A stretch of DNA of 64,000 bases. Source: Streptomyces sp. NRRL S-31 (lineage in GTDB: Bacteria; Actinomycetota; Actinomycetes; Streptomycetales; Streptomycetaceae). Positions 41,801 to 53,800 of the stretch are shown piece after piece (positions within the stretch are counted from its first letter, which is position 1; every line of letters starts with the position of its first letter). The translations under genes and the position numbers were made by a program. Where the stretch lies: the NCBI RefSeq assembly GCF_000718775.1, contig NZ_JOCB01000011.1, positions 1 through 64,000 on the forward strand. The letters are read 5' to 3'. The notes beneath the pieces were generated by a model. It searched no databases, was not told the DNA's origin, and worked only from the letters and a program-made list of their open reading frames with translations.

Positions 41801-44800
41801 AGCACCACCTCCGCCACCGTCGCCGTGGACAACCCGGACCTGAGCCGGCTGCTGCTGTTCGCCGAGCACCTGTACGTCCGGCTGACCTCGGAGAACGATC
41901 AGACGCTCGTGATGTTGAGCGTCGACGCGGCGCGCGTCCTCGCCGACCAGGGACCGATCGCCGACGTGCTGATGGCCGGCAAGGAACTGCGCGACGAGCT
42001 GGCCGAGCAGCTGACGCAGGACGGGGGGCAGCTGATCGTGCGCGCCGCGCTCAGCAGCCTGCCGCTGGTACGGGCGCTGGCATCCGAACCCGACCGGCTG
42101 CTGGTGATCCGGAGCGTGCGCGGCCTGGCGGAGGCACTGGCCCAGCACCCGGACCTGTTCTCCAAGGAAGCGGACTACCTGTCGCTGCTCGGCAACAAGC
42201 CGCTGCGCCGCGCGCTGATGGCGCACCCCCCGCAGGTGCCGGTGGTGCTCTCGGACGCCGAACTGGCGAGGACCGCGATGGCCAACCCCGCCGTCGTCGC
42301 GGCCCTTGCCGCGGACGAGGGGGTGGCCCCGCTGCTGGCCCGCCGCCCGGCGGCCCACCAGCTGCTGCGCCGGCAGCCCGAGGTGGCCGGGGACCTGTCC
42401 GGGGACAGCCGTACCCTGCGCCTTGCCCTGACCGCGGTGCCCGGCCTCGCGGAGGCGATGACGCAGCAGCCGCGGATCACGACGGAGCTGCGGCAGGCAC
42501 CCTGGCTGACGGACGCGCTGCTGCGCAGTCCCGGCCTGCTGGAGCACGCGCGGACGGACGCCCCGCTGTGGCGGGCGGCACGGGCCGGCCAGGTCTTCGC
42601 AGAGGCACTGAACCCCCAGCTGACCCGTCGCCTCCCGGCCCGGGAGGAACTGCTCGCGGTGCTGGCCGACCGGGCGCCGGTGGCCCGGGAGATGCCCGCC
42701 GCGGACCTGCGGCGGCTGCTGTCGAACACGGACCTCACCCACTTCCTGAACGACCACCCGGCGTTCGCCGAACGCTTCCTGGGCACGGCCGAGTGGTACG
42801 GGCAGGCGCTGGAGAACGGTGACTTCACCACCGCGGTGCGCGCCCTCGCCCGGGACGCCGACCGCTTCCGGCAGCTCGTCGGGGACGCCTCGCCCGAGGC
42901 TCTGCCGGGTGCGCTGACCGGCGCCGCCGGCCCCGCACGGACCACCGCGGCCCCCCAGCAGCGTGCGCCCAGGGACAACGGAGGCGACCGGTCGGCACGC
43001 CCCGGCCCCACCGGCCGGCAGACGGCACCGCAGGCCGCGCGGGAATCGGTCTGGGCGCAGGCGCTCGGCTCGGTGCCCGAGGCCGCCGAGCTGCTGCTCG
43101 GGCCCGCGGGCGGCGCGGTGGCCGGTGCGCTGGCCGAGAACCCGGAGCTGCTGCCCCTGCTGATCGCCTCGCCGACCGTCGCGGAGGACCTGCGGCAGAA
43201 CCCGTCGCTCTGGCCGGACTTCGCGTTCGGCACGTTCCTGCGCACCGGCGGCGCCGGGCTGGAGCACTTCGAGAACGACTTCCGGGCGTGGCTGGACCGC
43301 ACCGGTGTGGTGCTGGAGGGCGACTACCACGGCCGGGTGGCCGAGGTGGCGCGCGCGGTGTGGGCGCGCTCGAGTGCCGAGCGGGAGGCCCGCGAGGCGG
43401 CGGAGGCCGCCCGGACCGCGCAGCGCCTGGCGGAGTTCGCCCCGCTGCGGCCCGACACCTGGGAGCACGGCGAGCGGCTCGTGTACGCCAGCCATGTGCG
43501 GCCGGAGCAGCTGACGGAGGCGCAGCTGAAGGTGTTGCGGCGGGTGGCCGACGGCGGTCTGCGGCCCCGCGAGAGCGAGGTGCGGGTCAACCGCGCCCTG
43601 CACGTCCACCTGGACGGCGGCAGCGGCGGCGCCTCGTTCGCCTACGTGCTGGCGCCCGACGGCCGGGTGGACGCGCTCGTGTACGCCGTCAGCACCGCGC
43701 GCCAGGGCAACCGGTACAAGTGGGAGGGCCACAGCAGCCGGTACAGCGACGGTCCGCTGGACATCGACGCGGTGCGCAACCACCCGGCACTGGTGGCCTC
43801 CGTGGCGCTGGTGGAGGAAGCCGCGCGGCGGGCCGAGGCTGCGGCCGAGACGGCCCGGGCCGCGACCGGCAAGGGCAAGGCGAAGCGCAAGGACGCGGCG
43901 CCGACTCCCGCCACCCAGACCACCGCGCTGCCCCAGCTCTCGGTGGAGCCCGAACTGGTCTCCCTGGCCCAGGCGTTGACGAAGTACCAGAACGCCCTGG
44001 CCGAGGTGAACGCGGCACAGGCCGCGCGGGACACCCGCGCACTGTCCAGGACGCAGACCCGGCTGGAGGAGACCCGGCGGGCCCTGCGCGAGCTGGGGCT
44101 GGACCCGGACACGTACAGCGCGGGCGACGCGCTCACGCTGAGTGCGACCGGCCCGCTCGCCCAGTGGGCCGACGAGGACGCCGACGCGCCGGAGTCCCCG
44201 ATGTCGTACGACGACGACTCCGACGAGGACGGTTCGGCGTCCTCGATGGACGAGGACGCGCGGGGACTGCCGGACATCGACGCCCGGCTGCTGTACGACA
44301 CCGTCGGCAACGTCGCGGGACTCGACCTGCTCGGCACCGCGCACGAGGGCGCGGACGACGTACGCCCGCTGATCCCGCTGGACGACTTCGTCCTGCGGTT
44401 CGACTACGACCCGGGCGTTCCGCCCGCCGCGCCCACCGTCGTGGCCTACGAGGACGGCGAGCCGGTCCGGCTGTCGCTCGACACCTTCGCGGAACTCGCC
44501 GCCCACAACCGCGTCGGGGACCGCCCGCTGCGGCTGGTGACCAACGACGGCGCCCGGTACGGGCTCGACCTGGCCAAGGCGGTCGCCGACCGGGCGGGCG
44601 TCACGGTGTGGACGCACAGCGGCCGGGTGGACCTGGCGGGCAACGCCTTCGGGGCGCTGGAGCTGCGCACCGTCCGGGACGCGGACGGCAATCTGCCCGA
44701 GGGCCACTGGATGCGCGTCGAGCCCGACGCGACAGAGCCGTCCGCCGCCGCGCAGGAGGAGGACACCGCGCCGGACGACTACGTCCGGTCCGTCACCGGC

Positions 44801-47800
44801 GAGCCGTTCCACTTCCGCACCCTGGTGATGACACCCTTCGCCGACCCGCGCACCGGCCGCGTCATCGGCCACATGTCGCTGAGCTCCCAGGACCGGAGCC
44901 GGACCGAGTTCGCCTTCCGGACCGTTCCGGACATCGGCAGCTTCCGTGCCGGACGGTCCATGGACGGCGACACGGGCATCACCGGTACCAACCCGTGGGG
45001 CGACGGTGCCCCGCGGCACTACCTGGTCGCCCACGGCCGGGTGGGCGGCGCCACCGTCCGCCTGCACACCCGCGACGACCGCCCGGTCGAGTTCGCGGCC
45101 GACCAGATGGGCCTGCTGCTGCGCCGCCAAGCCGGCTTCGAGGCGTTCCGGCGGAACGCGGTGAACGTCGTGGGCAGCGCCGTGATCACCGTGATCTGCA
45201 ACATAGGAAGCTCGCCCGCCCTGCCCGAGTCGCCCTACATCCAGACGCTGGCGAACGTCCTGGGCATGACGGTGACCGGTCCCACCGGAACGCTCGGCAT
45301 CGGACCCGGCGTGATCTACATCGCGCCGTTCCGGAACCGGGCGGGCTGGCTGACCGCCCGCCCCGGCATGACCGGCACGACGTTCCAGGGCGCGGAGATC
45401 GTCGAGGTCCCCGACGGCACCGGCACCGGCACCGCCGCCGGCGCGCCCGTGACCGAACTGGCCGCGGAGCCCGGCACCCCGGAGGCGGAACGCCTCGACC
45501 GCGCCCTGCTGGAGCCGCGCCCGGAGACCGTCCCCAGCCTGGACACGCTCCTCGCCACCGACGGCACCACCACCGAGGCGCCCGCGCCCGAGGCACCGCA
45601 GCAGGAGACGGCCGCCCCCGGTCCCGTCACGCAGCCCGCCGAGACCCCCGCGCCGGCCCCCGCCCCCGCCGACGCCGACCTGGTCTTCGCTCCGCCCGCC
45701 CACACGGTGTCCGCCGCCTTCCGGCACGGCACCGGCGCCGAGACGTACGCGCTCGCCGACGACCGGCTGCCGGCGGCGATCCGCGAGGGCGTCCTCGCGC
45801 TGCTGCCGGAGCGGTCCCGCGAGCGGGCCGTGGACGCCCTCGCGGAGTACTTCGACACCGCCGGCCTCGCCGACGCCCTGCGCCAGGCCGTCGCCGACCG
45901 GATCACCGTGGTGCTCGGGCTGCCCGGCGGCCCGGTGGCCGTCACCGTACGGCTGCGGCTCGGCGACTGGACCCAGCTCACCGACGCGCAGGGCACGCCC
46001 CTCGCCGAGGGCGTCCTCACCACCCCGTGGCCGAGCGGTGACCGGCGCACCCCGCAGGTGCTGGACTGGCGGGAGACGGCGTCGGCCAACCGCGCGGTCC
46101 GCCACGGCGTCGACGCGACCACCGCGCTGCCGTTCTCCCAGGCCCTCGCGCTGGTGCCGCCGCTGGCCCTGGCGGGCTCCGCGCTACGGACGCTGCTCCT
46201 CGGGGCCGGCAAGTCCAGCGACTTCACCGTCTCCTCCACCCTCGGCACCACCCGCACCCTGCGGCCGTCCTCCGACCGGGCGGTGGACTTCCGGTACGAC
46301 GTGGGCGTCGACCTCGTGGTGCAGAGCCGGGGACAGGACCCGCAGCGGTGGCAGACCGTCGTCGAGGGCTCCCTCCTCGCCCGGCACCCGCGCGAGGCCC
46401 TGCGCGAGCTGCCCCGCCCCGACGGCGTACGGCACGCCACCTCCGCGCTGTGGCAGGAGTGGTCCGGCACGCCGGAGACCGGCACCGCCGGGCTGCGCGG
46501 CGCCCTGGACGCGGTCCGGGGCGGCGCCGCCCCGACGGCCGTCGCGCACCACCTCTGGTCCCCGGCCGGCCGGACACCGCGTCCCGGCGTCGTCGGCGCG
46601 CCGGTCGTCCTGCCGCCGGACTCCTGGCTGGAGTCGGTCACCGGCGCGGCCGACTACCGGGCCGCCGTGTTCGCCGCGGTGGACCCCGCCCTGGCCGACC
46701 CGTTCTCCCCGGCCTTCGAGACCCTCGACGCCTTCGCCCGGGTGCGGACCCTGATGGCCGGTCTGCACCAGGCCGCCGCCGGCGGCTACCGGTCGGTGCC
46801 GGTCACCTCCACCACCGGCCGGGCCGACGCGGTCCGGGTGCGCGCCTCCTTCCACAACCCGCGGGTCGTGGCCGGCCTCGACGAGCTGACGCGGGCGGAC
46901 GCCGAGGACGTCCGGTTCGGCGCCGTGGGCGCGCCGGCCACCCAGTGGGACGCCTCCACCACCGGGGTGTCCGACGCCGTCTCCCTGGTGGCGACCGCCG
47001 TCGGGCTGCCGGTTCCGCTGCCCTCGCTGTCCTACGTGCGCACCGTGCGCTTCTCCCGGCCCGGCCAGCAGGCGGGCAGCGTCGAACTCAACCGGCTCCG
47101 GTACACCGACGAGCCCACCACCGTCGTCGAGTTCGACGTCCGGGTGGACACCCGCGGGCTCGACGGGCGCGGCGGCCCGGAGACCTGGCTCACCGCCCGG
47201 GTGCGCATGCTCACCGCCGACGCGGACCGCCTCGGCCTGCGGGAGCAGGACCCGACCACACCGGCACCCACCGCCGCCGACCCCGACACGCCGGCCCGGA
47301 CCGCCCCGGGTCGTGTCCTGCGCCTGCCCGCGGCGTTCCGCGACTGGCTGCCGCCCACCAGCCGCGTCGCCCACCTGGACGCGACGGGCGCCGAGCTGGT
47401 GCGGCTGCGGACGCTGGAACTGGTCCACGACCGCTTCCCGGGCTTCCTGGCCGTCCGCGACCCGTGGCGGGACGCCCCCGCCGACGAAGCCGCACCCCTC
47501 GTGCCCCGGTCCGCCGCCGCGCCGCAGGAGCACCAGGTCCGCAACCAGCTGGCCCTGGACGAGGCCCTGAGCGAGACCGGACTGATCCGACGGATGCGCG
47601 AGATGGTCGGCGGCCAGGGCCACAGCCTGGTGCTGACCCGACCCGGCTCCGCCGGACCGGAACAGGTCAGGGTCACCGTCCACGCCGCCCTCACACCGGA
47701 GGACTTCGCCTACGTCCGCTCCCGGCACGGGCAGATGGACGTCTACTACGGCTCGTACTACGACCTGACCAGCTCGGCGACCCGGCAGTGGAAGGTCGCC

Positions 47801-50800
47801 GCGGGCGTGGAACTGCCGCTCGCCGGACTGTTCCCGGACACGGACCTGTCCACGGAGCCCTCCGGCGGCCATGTCGCGCCCGGCCTCAGCTGGAGCGGTG
47901 CGGTCACCGAGGCCGGCGGGTTCTTCGCCGGCGGAGCCTCCGGCGGCGGTTCCCTCTGGGTGTCCGAGTTCGGCGGACCGGTCCGCCTGCACGTCACCGT
48001 GGAGCGCGTCACCGGCCCCGGGCAGCAGGCCGCGGACCCGGTCGTCGCCGAGCCGCTGCCGGTCCAGGCCCGCCTGCTCGTCGCCGAGGACCTGGTCATG
48101 GAGGACGACGGCGACGGCCGTACCGTCCGCACCCTGGACCTGGCCAGCCGACTCGACGACACCGGCGCGGCCGTCCGTGCACCGCGCGCCGCCGCGGACG
48201 GTCCGGCACCCGTGTGGACCCCCGAGGACGGGCGCCTGCCGCAGGACACCCTGCACATGGTGCGCACCGACCAGCTGCTGCCCCACATCACCGACCTGCT
48301 GCGGCAGGCCGGCGTGCCCGAGCTGGACCCGCTCGACGAGGCGGCGCTGCGCACCGCGGTGGCCGGACTGGCGCCCCGGGTACGGGACTTCGCCGGAGCC
48401 CCCTATCCGCTGTGGACCCGGCCCCTCGGCCGCGGCTCCCTCGGCCTGCCGCAGTGGGCGGAGGTGTCGGTCGAGGCCACCGCCGGACCGCTGACCGCGA
48501 TGGGGGAGAGCGAGCACGCCTACCACTACGACCACTCCCTGGGCACCGCCCTGGTCCGGCACGCGCAGACCGACGGCAACCTGTCCTTCTACGCGGGCGT
48601 CAGCACGTCCCTCAGCTTCGCCCCCGGCACCGCGGCGGAGGAGGACCCCGTCGACGTCCAGCTGTCGGACCTCAACCGGTCCGGGCCCGAGTTCGGCGCC
48701 CCGCGCCGCGGCCAGGCGCCGGGGGACCGGGCGACGAGCGGACAGAGCCACCGGGTCGACGTCACGACCGGCGGACACGTGTGGGCCGACGCGCCCGTCA
48801 CGTTCCGCGTCACGGTGCGCCGCTGGTCGGAGCGGCAGGCCGGCTTCCTCGGCCGGGCCGGCTCCCGGCGGGCCGCCGACCGGGAGATCACCGGCGAGCC
48901 GGTGACGGCACCCGGACTCGCGCTGATGCAGCGGGAGACGGCCCTCGAGCGCGGGCTGCTGGCCATTCCGGGCGAGGCGGCGCCGGCCCGTGAGGCGGCG
49001 GAGGCCGCCCCGCGGGCGCTGGCCCCCGCCAACGTGCTGCGCGGCGACGGCTTCGACCACACCGCCCTGCTCTCGGTGCCCGACCTCAGGCCCTTCGTAC
49101 GGAGCCTGCTGCCCAGGCTCCGCGAGGTGCTCTCCTCGGAACACGCCGACGCGGTGGAGGCCGAACTCTGGAAGACCGCCTCCCACCAGGGCACCAAGGG
49201 CCTGCTGGAGACCATGCTGACGGGCCTGCCGATCCTGGTGCCCAACCGGAGCGGGCTGTGGACGACGACGGCCCGGGTCACGCTCACCGCCAGGCTCACC
49301 AACCCGCGGGCGCTCGGCCGGGAGCCCGGCGGCCACGTGCTGGAAAGCGGGAACCTGCGTGCCGACGAGCGCTTGGGCACCCAGCTCGGCGACGGCGCCG
49401 GGCAGCCCGCCCTCCCCGAGCAGCTGGCCGTGCTCGACTCCGACGCCCCGCAGCACGGGGTGTCGGGCTTCGCACCCACGGTCGGCCACGCCGCGACCCC
49501 GGCCGGGCAGGCACGTACCGGCCGGCGCACGGGTACCGCCCTCCAGCACGCCGCCCGCCCGTGGACGACCGCCTTCGACGTGGAGGTCACCGCCGGCCTG
49601 GACGTGCACTGGGCGCTGAGCGCGTCCTCGCCGTGGGTCGGCATCGGACTGCCGCTGATCGGACGGCACCAGCACCACCGGCTCGGCACCCGGCTGCTGC
49701 CCGGCTCCCTCCGCCTCGGCTTCCCGGAGGAGCTCACCCAGCCCCGGCCGCTCCCGGCCCCGCGTCCGCCGGCCCTGGTGGTGTCGCGGGCACCGGTCGC
49801 GTACGCACGGCAGGGAGTACGCCCGACCCCCGAACTGCTTGAGGACGCGTTCCTGGGCACCGTCGGCGACCTGGCGGCGCTGCGGGCGGCGACCGAGGGC
49901 CTCTTCGCGACACGCGGACCGCGCACGGGAGCCTCCCCGGCCGCCCATTCCTGGCAGGGCGGTCTGTTCGTACTGCGCTCCAAGATCGCGGCGATCTTCA
50001 GCCCGCCGTACCTGAGCCGGTGGTTCCTCGATCTCGCGGCGCAGGGCACCCTGCACGAGCCGGTGACGGTGCCCGGAACCAGCAGCGACCTGCACGGACA
50101 CCTGGAGATCAGCGCCGACATCCGGGGCCTGCGCCAGTCGGCGCCGGGTGAGGACGGCACCGGCACACTGTCCGGCACGACCGTCCAGGACGTCCGGGGA
50201 TCGCTCCGGGGCACGTCCGGCGCCGTCGGTTCGGGCGCCCGGATCGCGGGCGCGCCCACCGACGCCCCGGTCACCGGGAACACCGCGCTCCGGCAGGACG
50301 GCCGTGCGTTCTCCCGGGTGGAGGCGACCTCCGTCACCTGGCACATCGTCCACCGCCCGGCGACCGGCGAGCCGCGCGCCGTCGACGTGACCGTCAGCGA
50401 CGAGGCGGCCGTCTTCTACGTGCCCGCCGAGAAGCTGGAGACCCTGCTCGCCCTGGACGGGGACGCGGCCCACGCGCGACCCGTGGCGGACAAGGGCAAG
50501 ACCCGGCAGGTCCCGGCGGAAGAGGACGCGCAGGAGCCGTCCGGCGGCATCCGCCTCACCCCCGACGAGGAGGGCCTCGCCCGGCAGGAGGAGGCCGACG
50601 CGGCCCACGAACTGATCCGCGCCGAGGCGCACGTGAACGAACTGCGGGCGCACAGCAGCACCGGGGCGTACGCGGCGGCCGTCGCCCGGCTGACGACCGC
50701 CCGCGAGCGACTGGCGGACGCGGCGGCGGTCACCGAGAACCTGCCGCAGGAGTCCACGCTGGTGCCGCCCACCGAGGAGGAGCTGCGGACGCAGCCCCGC

Positions 50801-53800
50801 ATGCGTGGCGGCGCCCCGCTGGACCGCTTCCGGGAACCGAGGGACCAGAACACCTCCCACCGGATCATCTCCGAGGCCGGCACCGTCGTCGGCCGTGCCT
50901 ACTTCACAGCGGACGACTGGGCGGGCCGGGCGGGTGACTGGGCCGGGTACGACCCGGCCACCACCGGCGTCTACATGCGGCAGCGGCACCCGAACCGGCT
51001 CGAACTGGTCGAGCAGCCGGTGCCCTGGCGCGGGCCCGGCCAGTACTACCTCACCTCGCACTCCAACGCCTCCCAGTTCGCCGTGGAGGACGCCACGGGC
51101 AGCCCGCAGCGCCTGTACGGCGCGGAGCTGGCAGCCGTACTGCGGCGCCGCCCGAGCCTGCGGGACCTGAGGGCGCAGCACCCGGACGCCGGCGTGGTGA
51201 TGGTCGCCTGCGAGGCCGGTGCCCTGGACGACGGCCTCGCCCAGCAGACGGCCGACCACCTAGGTGTCACCGTCTACGCGCCGACCGCCGTGGCCGGGGT
51301 GTACCGCCCGACCACGATGGCCGACGAACCGGGCGGTCCGGCGCGGCAGTTGTCCGCCCGCCCGTACGCCGCCGGCGCCGACGGCCGGTACCTCACCTTC
51401 CGCCCGCGTCCGCACGCTGCGGCCAGCGTGTCGTTCACCGGCGGCGTGAAGCTGGCCGACGACGCCACGGCGGTCGTCGACCGCCTGGCCGCCGAGATCG
51501 CGCCGCACGCCCTGGCGGCCCGCGGGAACACCCGGCTGAAGCCGGTCGTCACGGTCACCGGGTACGCGAAGGGACGCTTCCCGGACAGCAAGGGCGTCAA
51601 CACCGGCCGCGAGCGTGCCGAGAAGGTCGCCGAGCTCTTCCGGCACCGCCTGGCCCGTCACCTGGCCGCACGGCAGCGCGGCCAGGCGGCGCCGGTCGGC
51701 ACCGACGCCGTCGTCGTGGTCACGGTCTCCCGGGGCCAGGACGTCCCGGCGGAGGACCTCGCCACCGGACAGGACCGGTCCGCCCTCCTCTCCCGGGCGA
51801 CGGTCTCCCTCCACGTGCCCCGGCCCCGTGCCGCCGCGCCGGAGCAGGACCGCCAGGCGTCAGCGGCCTCCGGTTCGCGAGGCTTCTCCGCCCCCCGGCC
51901 GGAACTCCACAGCGGCGACGCCGCGCAGGACGACATCACCAGCCACCCGATCATCTCCGCGACGGGCACCGTCATCGGCCGCGCCTTCCACAACGAGCAG
52001 GACTGGGAGGCCCGTTCGGCCCACTGGGCCGGCTACGACCCGGTGTCCGTGGCCACGTACCTCCAGAGTGGGCGGTGGGACAGCACCGAGCGTCCGGTCC
52101 CCTGGACGGGGGGCGGGCAGTACTTCCTGTCGTCCCACGGGCACGGCGGGATCCTCCAGGTCGAGGAGACCGCGGGCGGCCAGCGGCGGCTGTACGGCGC
52201 GCAGTTGGCGGAGGTGCTGCGGCGACGCCCCAGCCTGCGGGCGCTGAGGTCGCAGAACCCACAGGCCGGCGTCGTCATGGTCGCCTGCGAGGCCGGTGCC
52301 TTCGACGACGGCCTCGCCCAGCAGACGGCCGACCACCTCGGCGTCACCGTCTACGCGCCGACCACTTCGGTCGCCCTCATGCGCGGCCCGTACGACGAGA
52401 ACGCCCGCCCGTGGCTCGACAGCGACGAGGGCGACGCCGAGTACCGCACCTTCCGCCCCCGGCCCGACGCCGCGACCACCGTGGCGTTCGCCGACGGTTC
52501 CGGCGAGCTGGCCCCCGACCAGCTCACGGTCGTCGACGACCTGGCCGTCGAGGTCGTCCGGTCCGTGCTGTCCGGCGTCGGCACGCCCCTGCTGAAGCCC
52601 GTCGTCACGGTCACCGGCTACGCGCCCGGCACCGACCTGGACCCCCAGGGGCTCGCCACCGGTCAGACCCGGGCCGACAACGTCGCCGCGGCCGTCCGCT
52701 CCGCCCTCACCGGCCACTTCACCGCCCTCGGGGAGAACGGCGCCGAACGCGCGGCGGCCGTCGTGGTGCTGGCGCTCTCCCGGGGCCAGGACGTACCGGA
52801 CGACGCCCTGGCCGCCGCCCAGGACCCGGCCGCCCTGCTGCGCCGCGCCACGGTCACCCTCCACGTGCCCCGCACTCCCGCCCCGCAGCCCCGGCAGGCA
52901 CAGGAGGAGGACGAGGACGAGTACGGGTACGACCGGGACCTGGAGTACGGGTACGGATACCGCCGCCCCGACCAGCGGCTGTTCAACACCGTCAGGCCCG
53001 AGGGCGACGAGCCGCTGTCCCACCGGATCGTCTCCGACGCCGGCACCGTCGTCGGCCGTGCGTACTTCGGTGAGGCCGAGTGGGCGGACCGGTCACTCAC
53101 CTGGGCGCAGTACGACCCGGCCACGACCGATGTCTTCATGCGGCAGCGGCAGCCGTACGACCCGTTCGTCCAGCAGTTCGCGCCGTGGTCCGGGGCCGGC
53201 CACTACTTCGTGTCGTCGCACGCCGACGCGGCCTACCTCGCCGTCGAGGACGCGACAGGCCGGCAGCGGCCCCTCTTCGGCCCCGAGGTGGCCGCGATGC
53301 TGCGGCGCCGGCCCAGTCTGCGGGAGCTGAGGGCGCAGTACCCCGACGCGGGGGTGGTGCTGGTCGCCTGCGAGGTGGGCGTCCACGACGACGGTCTTGC
53401 CCAGCAGGTGGCCGATCACCTCGGCACGACGGTGTACGCGCCCACCGGGGAGGTGGACCTCAGCGGAATCGCCGAGCACGGTACGCCCCGGCCCTACGTG
53501 AAGGCCGGCGACGACTCGGCCCCCGGCGACTACCGCACGTTCCGGCCCCGGTCCGCCGTGGCCGCCACCGTGGTGTTCGCGGAGGACTCCGGCGAGGTGC
53601 CCGCCGACCAGGTGCCGGCGATCGAGGGGCTGGCCGCCCGGGTCGCGCCGGACGCCGTACCGGGCTTCTCCGACCCGCTGCTGCGGCCGGTGGTCACCGT
53701 GACGGGCTACGCGGCGGAAACCGCTGCCGACGCGCAGGGGCTGGAAGCGGGCCGCCGCCGCGCCGAGGCGGTCGCCGCGCTGCTGCGTACCTCCTTCGCC

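Noticed and set aside
38594..46105. 2503-codon open frame on the - strand
   Set aside because: Antisense to the second helical copy and Cys domain 1, where the + frame has clear duplicated motifs.
46184..51259. 1691-codon open frame on the - strand
   Set aside because: Antisense shadow of beta-rich region 2, no recognisable domain.
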